From Fragilaria crotonensis (lineage: Eukaryota; Bacillariophyta; Fragilariophyceae; Fragilariales; Fragilariaceae), in assembly GCA_022925895.1 (NCBI GenBank), contig JAKSYS010000466.1:1-50480 (forward strand): a DNA stretch of 50,480 nucleotides, in the 5' to 3' direction. Positions 44,045 to 50,480 of this stretch are shown piece after piece; positions within the stretch are counted from its first letter, which is position 1, and each line of letters starts with the position of its first letter. The notes under the pieces were generated by a model. The model worked only from the letters and a program-made list of their open reading frames with translations. It was not told the origin of the DNA and ran no database searches. The translations under genes were made by a program, and so were the position numbers.

Positions 44045-45910
44045 TTGACAATCCTCCCAACAACAATCCACAAGCAACTCCCAGGAACCTGTGGACAAAT
44101 ACCTTCCAGAACCACAATCTCTGCTGTCCTCAAACTTGATGATGATGTCCGCAATGCTTGGTTACATGCCATCAAAATGGAAATCAAGAACCTCATTGAC
44201 CATGATACTTTCATCCTTGGACAAACCCCACACAAAGATGAACTCATTATCCCAGTCAAACTTGTGCTCAAAGCAAAACAAACTGCATCTGGAAAACTTG
44301 ACAAACTAAAAGCTCGCCTTGTCGCCCGTGGCGACCTGGAGAAACGTCTCCTGAAAAGAGTTAAAGCCATCAACCAACAACGACTCCTTGAACAACGTCA
44401 AGAAATTGCTGAATCTGCTACCTCTTCACCTGGCACTCCAAAACCTATACCTGTTGAACCACTCATGTATGAAGACACCTGGTCACCCTGTGCATCTGCA
44501 AGAGGGGTCAAACTATTCATTGCAACCATTTGTGCATCCAGAAGAAGTGTCAAGAGTGCTGACTTCATTGGTGCCTACCTCCAAGCCAAAGTTATTGGCC
44601 GCCACTTTGTGAAACTGCCATTGGAATACGCCTATCACTTCCCTGAATACGCTAAATTCTTTGGCTCCCCAATGTTACTGAACAAAGGAATCTACGGTCT
44701 TGTCTACTCCGGCAAATATTGGAACATTGAATTTTCGGAATGGCTCTACTCCCAAGGTTTTATCAGTCTCCTTCCGAACCGTCCTATTTTGTCCGATACG
44801 ACAAACACAATCAATGGCTCCGCCTACTATTTTTCGTCGACGATATGCTCTACGCTGGAAGCAACGATTCCATCGAAAAACAATTTGAAGATTCCGTCCG
44901 CAATCGCTTTGATGTCAAATTCCTCGGCCCTGCGCAATGGTTCCTACAAATGCGTATCCACAAACATTCCGACTCAAGCTACACCCTCGACCAGCACCGC
45001 TATGTTTTGAATACTCTTCAACGATACGATCCAAACTCCGAATTCCCAGAACGAGATACTCCCTTCCCTCCCGATTATACTTTCAGCAAGGATAACCGCC
45101 CCGTAACCGCCTCCGACCTGACTCTCGTCGAACAAAAGCAACAACGCCTTCCGTTCCGCTCTGCTGTCTGCACTCTCCTCTACCTAGCATACAACACAAG
45201 AGCTGACATCCTATTTGCTGTCTGCAAACTTGCTAAAGCATGCATCTCTCCTGGCATACCTGATTTTCGAGCTCTCACCTGGCTCATTGGCTACCTCCGA
45301 CGTCGTCCCTACTATGCCCTCAAATTCTATCCCGATGGCACTTCAAACCCCATCTATGACATCTGCATCCATCATCGCATTCCATACACTGATCTCACTG
45401 TCTTCTCTGATGCCAGCTGGCAAGACTGCCCCGATACTGGCCGATCTACTGTTGGATACATGATCTTCTACAATGGTGCTCTTATTGAAGCCAATTCTAC
45501 CATGCCAACACCTGTTGCCATGTCTACCTCTGAAGCTGAATATATGGCTGCATGTTCTGCAACCATGGCCACCGCTCACATCCGAATGCTCTCTATGATA
45601 TGCTCTATCTTGGCACCAAACAATGGCGTGAAACCACTCAACGTCTCCTTCTATCCCTGCCATCCTCATGATTGACAATGAAGCAACTGTTCAAATCGCC
45701 AAGAATGGCAAACTCACTCGCAAGACTCGCCACATTGAACGCCGCTTCCACTTCGTCCGTCAAGGCCAACAAGACGGCATCCACCAACTTCATTGGATTC
45801 CCTGTGACTCCCAACTTGCCGATATCCTCACCAAGACTCAACACTCCGGCAAAATTGATCCTCACCTCACCAAGATCTTCTGTGTTCTCCCCGACACATG
45901 CTTTCATCAC
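44045..45910 (+). pseudogene. copia reverse transcriptase and RNase H (frame-broken)
   Basis: Frame 44045-44750 carries the RT start (IKNLIDHDTFILGQTPHKDE, VKLVLKAKQTASGKLDKLKA, SADFIGAYLQA, KGIYGLVYSGKYWN). After a frameshift near 44,755 the frame from about 44,760 to 45,675 carries the catalytic FVDDMLYAG (about 44,833), FLGPAQWFLQM, then RNase H (VFSDASWQDCPDTGRSTVGY, MSTSEAEYMA). A last frame, 45668 onward, holds DNEATVQIAK, RHIERRFHFVRQ and QLADILTKTQHSG, the usual copia C-terminus. That last frame has no stop before the 3' LTR and ends at 46,009, inside it. Confidence 0.88.
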
Positions 45911-45930
45911 CGGGACCAGAGATCTGATCC

Positions 45931-45938
45931 AAGAGGGG
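45931..45938 (+). other. polypurine tract
   Basis: AAGAGGGG directly precedes the right LTR, the expected plus-strand priming site. It is overlapped by the last pol reading frame. Confidence 0.8.
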
Positions 45939-46533
45939 TGTTAGAGATCTACTGTCACTCTGTCACACTGTCACTCGTAATTACTGTAAGGTTAAATACC
46001 ATACGGTAATACGGTAGACAGTCCTATATTTTCTTGTCTGTCCGTGACTCGTTCCAGTAGTTCTGCGAATCAGAACTCTGGATCCCGCGACCACACAAGG
46101 AATTTAAATCATGTTGCCCTGAGTTTCCTAAGTATTCAAATCTGTTATGTTGTCAATTTTATTGACAACACAACTTTACTATGGGATTCATAACTCAAAC
46201 ACCACTCAACAAGTGGGATTAAAGCAACATAACTTTGTGAGACTCCAACTAATATTGGAGATCTCACTTTCATTTTTCATCTACATTTTAACTTATAATT
46301 TCCACAAACCAAAAACAGTAAAGGCCTTTACTACTTAGTTCTACATCTTCTACATATTTGTAACAACAAATCTACCATCATGGTCCACATCTTCAGGACT
46401 CCTACGCCCAAAGCTGGACGATCCGTCACGTTCGCTTCCTCTCCCGTCAAGTCCGACGGCAGACTTCTAGGTCCTACTAACCTTAAGTCTACCGTCGGCC
46501 AGTACTCGCGTACCGATCACACGAATACTGTCA
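45939..46533 (+). repeat. right (3') LTR
   Basis: 595 bases, starting TGTTAGAGATCTAC and ending AATACTGTCA, followed by target duplication CTACG. It contains the hairpin at 46149-46169 and the intact version of the LTR-borne start frame (ATG at 46380), which here runs past the LTR into flanking DNA and stops at 46,700. That downstream part is a chance fusion. Confidence 0.93.
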
Positions 46534-46538
46534 CTACG
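46534..46538. repeat. right target-site duplication CTACG
   Basis: A perfect match to 34826-34830, marking the end of the retrotransposon. Confidence 0.9.
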
Positions 46539-47468
46539 ACACTATCAACCATTATCTTCAATTCGGAGACCAGTCACGATTCCATTTTAGCAAATTGCGA
46601 CTGCGTGGAACGTACTTCGCAAGTGTACCAAACAATTACCGGACCGCGGTCCGGTAAACCATCAAAATGTTTCGGACGTCACGACCTTTCGTGCAAATAA
46701 CACGGTAGCTCTCAGTAAAAATGTCTCGACATTTTCCTGTTTTCCGGACACCTGTCCGGTGGGGCTACGTGAGAATCCGGTAGTTCGACCGGTAAAACAA
46801 ACTTGATGCCCCACTCGAATGGTACGTCACATGTCATATGTCATATATATGCATACACATGAGATCGCATGTATGTTTATGCACGATGTACAGTACCAAT
46901 GATAGACTACGATACTATAGTTGAGTAGCTACCGGTAGTACTGAAAGTTGTACAAGTACTCCTGTACAGTATGCCATAGCGGACGACGAAGTTGGACCTG
47001 AAGTGTGTGTGATAGAGGCATAGTGGCATAGAGCATAGAGGCTGTGTACATGTATTTATGATACATACATGTATGTATAGCATGTACACGTCATATTGAT
47101 ATATATGCATAACACATTCCTGAATCGTGAGTTCGCATCGTTTTTGGCGACACGGCGCATCTCGTGGATCATATCCCACAAAACGAAGTCATGTTTAGCC
47201 AAACATGCGCACCTCGTGTTTGGCGATGTCCTTCAATCCCACAGTCGCGACTTATCAATAGTTCGCGGGACTTGAATGTGAGAGTTGGGTGGATCCCTCT
47301 CTTGGGTGCATACACTGTACAGCTTTCAGTGTATCATGCGAATAGTCACCCTATTTGAATGGATCAGCTCACAATTTGAATCATTCCAACCGAGTGATAT
47401 ATAGGTCCAAGGAACTTTGTATTACGGCAAGCTACAGCCCATCCCTCTCTCGAAAACAACTATCCATC
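46539..47468. other. spacer with palindromes
   Basis: No supported gene. A perfect 22-base palindrome is at 46636-46657, centred on CCGCGG. A second inverted repeat CCGGACA-CC-TGTCCGG is at 46744-46759. A TGTACATG-rich stretch is at 47,040-47,095. Confidence 0.6.
46636..46657. repeat. 22-bp perfect palindrome
   Basis: The half-site is TTACCGGACCG and its reverse complement follows with no spacer. It is centred on CCGCGG. It could be a dimer binding site or a chance or decayed repeat end. Confidence 0.8.
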
Positions 47469-47687
47469 ATGCCAGCCACCACCAACGCCTTCATTCCGAT
47501 TTCTGAATCCATCTTTTCACGTAAGAGGTCCCTTGGTGATTCGTCACAATCGTCGAACAACAGCGGCGTCCACTCGGTCGGAAGCAACGACAGTCAAGAC
47601 AGCCAAAACTCTCCGCCAACAAATGCGACGCACCTTGCTAAAAAGGCACGACGACCGATGGGCGACATCACTAACACTTATCGGTGA
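47469..47687 (+). CDS. small Ser/Asn-rich protein with a GDITN motif
   Basis: 72 residues from ATG 47469, in a single exon. I do not recognise a family. It is Ser/Asn/Gln-rich (SQSSNNSGVHSVGSNDSQDS) with basic patches SRKRS (17-21) and KKARRP (58-63), and ends RPMGDITNTYR. A (P/A)LGDITN-like motif is common near the N-terminus of cyclins A/B and some cell-cycle regulators, so a cell-cycle protein or cyclin fragment is possible, but no cyclin box follows. The start at 47469 is chosen over the upstream in-frame ATG (47355) because the extra 38 residues look non-coding. It is convergent with the nucleoporin gene, 131 bases apart. Confidence 0.55.
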   Translation: MPATTNAFIPISESIFSRKRSLGDSSQSSNNSGVHSVGSNDSQDSQNSPPTNATHLAKKARRPMGDITNTYR

Positions 47688-47818
47688 ATCCTCCAGCACA
47701 CCATAATATGGGGCCATGACTATACTGTCGAAATGTCAGAAATGCATAATCAAAAAAATAAAAACAAGTCCCAACCTTCCTTTCTGAAAAGTTTCTGCAA
47801 AAATCTCTATGATTTAGT

Positions 47819-50480
47819 TTATTTCGGTCGCTTCGCCCGAATAATTCGACGTCCAGTTGATTTTGCAGTAGATCCCATAGTGAAGCCTCCCGCACTGGGT
47901 GTAGTCATTGACGAAGCTCCCCCAAAGCTATTGGTTGCCACCGCGGAGCCGAAGTTCTGCATTGGCGCAGATTGCGCACCGAAGCTGTTATTGGTGGGTT
48001 GAGCCGGAGTTTGACCGAATCCGACGTTCGCAACAAACGTCGGTAGCGACGGTGCGGGTGTCGCAGCCCCGAATGCGGGTGCTGCACCGAACGTGATGGC
48101 TGGTGTCGCAGCTGGTGCAGCTGCACCAAACGAAACCTCGGGAGCTGGTGCTCCGAAGGAGACTCCAGCTGAGGCTGGTACCGTAACGAACGAGGTCGAT
48201 GGCACTGGAGTAGCCCCGAACGTGACTGATGGCGCTGGCGTTGTTCCGAATCCGAATGCCGGTGGTAATGGCGTAGACGCAACGCCAAATGTGTTTCCCA
48301 ACGTAGGTGCCGGTGTTGATCCCGAGCTGAATGGATTCGTGACAAGAGCTGGTGTCGACGCCCCATTTCCAAAACCTGGTGGTGCCGGGGTTGATCCGGC
48401 TTGAAACGTATTACTTGCAGGTGCTGGTGTAGCTGATCCACCAAACACAAACGTAGGCGCCGGCGTTGAGCTAGACCCTAATGGATCGGTCGTTGTACCT
48501 GGAGTGTGGCCAGCAAAAAGATTGGATCCGCTACTAGGGGCGGGCGTCGTTGATCCTGCTCCAAAGCTAAATGACGGAATGCTTTCCGAAGCCTTTGGTG
48601 TTACTCCAAAAGTTACGGCTGGTTTGGTATCGGCTGGTTTGGTCGCAACAGGAGCAGCGGCGCCAAATGTAAAGGCTGGCGCTGGCTGGGCAGCAACGGG
48701 AGTCTGGAGCGGCGCCGGAGCTACTGGGGCGCCGAATGCGAATGCAGGAGCCACCGGTGACGGGGCAGCTGGACCTCCAAAGGAGAACCCACCAGAAGCT
48801 GGGGGCTTAGCTTCAGCTTTGTCATCAACTGCCCGGGGCTTCTTCCGACGCAGGCCGTCGTCCTCCTCTGCAACAGAAATGGGAAATGTCAAGGACGGTT
48901 TTTCCTTATTGCCATCATCTGTCTGGGACAGCAATGGCTTTGACTCGGTGGCAGATCCAAAACTGAATAGTCCGGATGTGGCCGCTGGAGCCGGAGCGAG
49001 TGTGGATGCTGATGTAACACTATTGAAGTTAAACATTGCCCCGCCGACCTTCGGCTGGACTTCCGTCTTCGGGATATCTGGTCCTGGGTCGCCCGACGAA
49101 GAGAATTTGCCCTGAGGGTCCGTCTCTGTCGTAGATTTGAAGTCATTTTGTTTCACACCAAAGGAGAAGTCGTTTTGTTTCACACCAAAGGAGAAGCCGA
49201 CAGCAGCTGGGGGTGGAGGAACCCCGAAGGAAAACCCAACAGGTTTTGGTTTAGAGGAGCCCGACGGCGTCGATGTCTTCGCACCGAACGAGAATGGTGC
49301 GGCAGCTGCATCGGCAGGGGCTGGAGCACTTGCGGCTGTTTCCACTTCATGTCCCGGCCTTGCTGTTTCGCACGACAAGCATTTGGTCAAATTCAAATCA
49401 TTATACACAGAACAGGTACCGCATTTCCACTTATGTTTTTGGAACATGTTCTCCCCCCATGAGTTCGACGTTTCCGACGTCTCCGACCTAGACCTTTTCG
49501 AGGGCTTCTCATTAGGCTTAGATTCCTCTTCACCATCGTTGTCCACGGCGTACAGAGTTTGCGCTGGTTGCTCTTGAAGCTCCTGTTCGGGACGCACGAA
49601 ACGAACCGTTTCGCACTCATCGTCTGAATCAAAGCTTGTCAACATCTGCAGGGTCGGCATGGCAGCAAATTTGATGACTTTCCGACTGGCGCCGCGAGGC
49701 ATAGATATCTCAGCATCAAACTCGTAGGGACCATCCGGGTTAAAGTCTGTGCGTGGAAGCTGCGGCACAGGTACCGAGATTATTGAATTGGAACTGGCGG
49801 AAGGAGGAGACATCAAGGGTGGGGACGCCGCAGCTGGAGACATGACAGCCTGTTGGCTTTGACGCATTCCAGGTGTCTGCTGTCGCTTCAAGCGCGGCTT
49901 AGAGTCAATTGACATCGGTCCCGGTGTCGGAGCTGTCGGTGACGTGACTTCACTAAAGGAAACCCCTTTCGGCTGCGGCTGCCGCAGCGATACTGATACT
50001 CTAGTGTTCGTCTCGACCGGGGGCATGAGGCGAGAACCTCGCTGGTTGGTACCCATGACTCGCCTTGTAGTGCGTAACGTAAGATCTGACACGTCATCTT
50101 CGCTTGGTCGGCGAAACAGCGATCTACTCGATTGCAGAATGTTGTGAAAATCTGCCGGATCCCAGTCCTTCGGAGGTGGTCGCTTGCGACTTCGTCCAAC
50201 CAGAGTATAAGATTCTGGCCTGGTCGGGACTCGTCTACGACGATACGGTTGTAATTGAACCTTTCCGGGCGCTCCAATCTTGAAACTTGCCAGCGCTGCA
50301 TGAGGCTTCCATTCCGCGACAGAGAGGGCTGTTTGTGTCGCTGTTGGCGGTGGTGGTGCTACTGCTGGCACAATCGTTCCATTCAAACCACTCGACACGG
50401 AACCATATGATAAATTCGACCCATTCACCATTGATGCACTGTCATGAGCACGCGGAGCGGCAGCGACAGAAGGAATAGCA
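47819..50480 (-). CDS. FG nucleoporin with RanBP2-type zinc finger (5' end beyond window)
   Basis: A nuclear pore protein, probably of the nuclear-basket Nup153/Nup1 kind. The frame is open to the right edge (codons before the first visible ATG at 50431 read AIPSVAAAPRAHDSAS), so the N-terminus may lie outside. From 50431: a basic, Ser/Pro-rich N-terminal region with short linear motifs (DFHNILQSSRSLF, YEFDAEISMP); a RanBP2-type zinc finger with C337, C340, C351 and C354 (C-x2-C-x10-C-x2-C); then about 500 residues of Ala/Pro/Thr-rich sequence full of FSFG, FGA and FG repeats that would bind transport receptors; and a basic end (TGRRIIRAKRPK). A 27-base tandem duplication (49140-49166, 49167-49193) repeats FSFGVKQND. 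Antisense ORFs over this gene are composition shadows. Confidence 0.88.
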   Translation of the reverse strand, partial: AIPSVAAAPRAHDSASMVNGSNLSYGSVSSGLNGTIVPAVAPPPPTATQTALSVAEWKPHAALASFKIGAPGKVQLQPYRRRRVPTRPESYTLVGRSRKRPPPKDWDPADFHNILQSSRSLFRRPSEDDVSDLTLRTTRRVMGTNQRGSRLMPPVETNTRVSVSLRQPQPKGVSFSEVTSPTAPTPGPMSIDSKPRLKRQQTPGMRQSQQAVMSPAAASPPLMSPPSASSNSIISVPVPQLPRTDFNPDGPYEFDAEISMPRGASRKVIKFAAMPTLQMLTSFDSDDECETVRFVRPEQELQEQPAQTLYAVDNDGEEESKPNEKPSKRSRSETSETSNSWGENMFQKHKWKCGTCSVYNDLNLTKCLSCETARPGHEVETAASAPAPADAAAAPFSFGAKTSTPSGSSKPKPVGFSFGVPPPPAAVGFSFGVKQNDFSFGVKQNDFKSTTETDPQGKFSSSGDPGPDIPKTEVQPKVGGAMFNFNSVTSASTLAPAPAATSGLFSFGSATESKPLLSQTDDGNKEKPSLTFPISVAEEDDGLRRKKPRAVDDKAEAKPPASGGFSFGGPAAPSPVAPAFAFGAPVAPAPLQTPVAAQPAPAFTFGAAAPVATKPADTKPAVTFGVTPKASESIPSFSFGAGSTTPAPSSGSNLFAGHTPGTTTDPLGSSSTPAPTFVFGGSATPAPASNTFQAGSTPAPPGFGNGASTPALVTNPFSSGSTPAPTLGNTFGVASTPLPPAFGFGTTPAPSVTFGATPVPSTSFVTVPASAGVSFGAPAPEVSFGAAAPAATPAITFGAAPAFGAATPAPSLPTFVANVGFGQTPAQPTNNSFGAQSAPMQNFGSAVATNSFGGASSMTTPSAGGFTMGSTAKSTGRRIIRAKRPK

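Larger units (their letters stand above)
34831..46533 (+). mobile_element. Ty1/copia LTR retrotransposon (CoDi-like), 11.7 kb, frame-broken
   Basis: A complete insertion with two LTRs, TGG after the 5' LTR, a purine tract before the 3' LTR, and a 5-bp target duplication. The order gag - protease - integrase - reverse transcriptase - RNase H (integrase before RT) defines copia. The integrase signature AAPEHQEMNG and the preceding KRARNKTP are those I associate with diatom CoDi elements. It is unusually long: about 10.5 kb internally, of which about 5.3 kb precedes the recognisable gag and is coding-like but unrecognised. Frames change many times, mostly as if by single-base gains or losses, so as written it is defective. 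Because the LTRs differ at only about nine substitutions and seven single-base indels by eye, the insertion is fairly recent, and some frame breaks may be consensus errors. Confidence 0.93.

Noticed and set aside
46380-46700. 106-codon ORF as an independent gene
   Set aside because: It starts inside the right LTR and runs by chance into flanking DNA; the genuine counterpart is at the left LTR.
48093-49115. Long plus-strand ORFs opposite the FG nucleoporin
   Set aside because: Gly/Ala/Pro-rich translations mirror the FG/Ala-Pro repeat coding of the minus strand; the zinc finger and FG repeats show the minus strand is real.

Overview
This window is nuclear DNA of a eukaryotic microalga, most likely a diatom. 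The evidence is spliceosomal GT-AG introns of about 110-215 bases, eukaryote-specific genes (PAM16/TIM16, mitochondrial OSCP, 18S rRNA dimethylase DIM1, a CaMK-type kinase, an FG nucleoporin with a RanBP2 zinc finger, PLAC8), and a large Ty1/copia retrotransposon whose integrase carries the AAPEHQEMNG signature I associate with diatom CoDi elements. The diatom assignment is an inference from family resemblance, not a database match.

Layout. 1-21.5 kb is a gene-rich stretch: alpha-galactosidase (-), DUF1764 protein (+), PAM16 (-), CaMK kinase (+), probable mitoribosomal bS21m (-), QueH-like epoxyqueuosine reductase (+), sulfotransferase-like protein (-), OSCP (+), PHD-type 2-oxoglutarate oxygenase (+), an unrecognised signal-peptide protein with Pro/Leu-rich helical repeats (+), and DIM1 (-). 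It is interrupted at 11-14.6 kb by decayed repeats that include a DDE (pogo/jerky-like) transposase fossil. 22.1-25.7 kb is a second decayed island holding a broken AlkB-like dioxygenase. 26.7-31.7 kb holds an aldo/keto reductase (+), a DUF389 membrane protein (-) and a three-exon PLAC8 membrane protein (-). Two miniature DNA transposons sit at 29.9 kb (TA target duplication, mariner/pogo type) and 32.6 kb (TAA target duplication, PIF/Harbinger type). 34.8-46.5 kb is one 11.7-kb LTR retrotransposon with about 97% similar LTRs (by eye) and a perfect 5-bp target duplication. After it come a palindrome-rich spacer, a small protein with a cyclin-like GDITN motif, and a nucleoporin gene running off the right edge.

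The most unusual features are: (1) the retrotransposon has about 5.3 kb of unrecognised sense-strand coding sequence before its recognisable gag, starts its first reading frame inside the 5' LTR, and its last pol frame runs through the polypurine tract into the 3' LTR; (2) a perfect decamer ACTCCAGTAC/GTACTGGAGT occurs six times, within wider GTAC-rich clusters in most spacers; (3) a QueH-type enzyme is encoded in a nuclear genome; (4) four host genes each appear to lack exactly one base at a short homopolymer, which points to consensus error rather than biology and affects how the whole window should be read.

Host genes show no operon logic. They alternate strand, often with convergent 3' ends 130-430 bases apart. 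Several products concern mitochondria (PAM16, OSCP, bS21m) or RNA modification (QueH, DIM1), but nothing shows that they are co-regulated.
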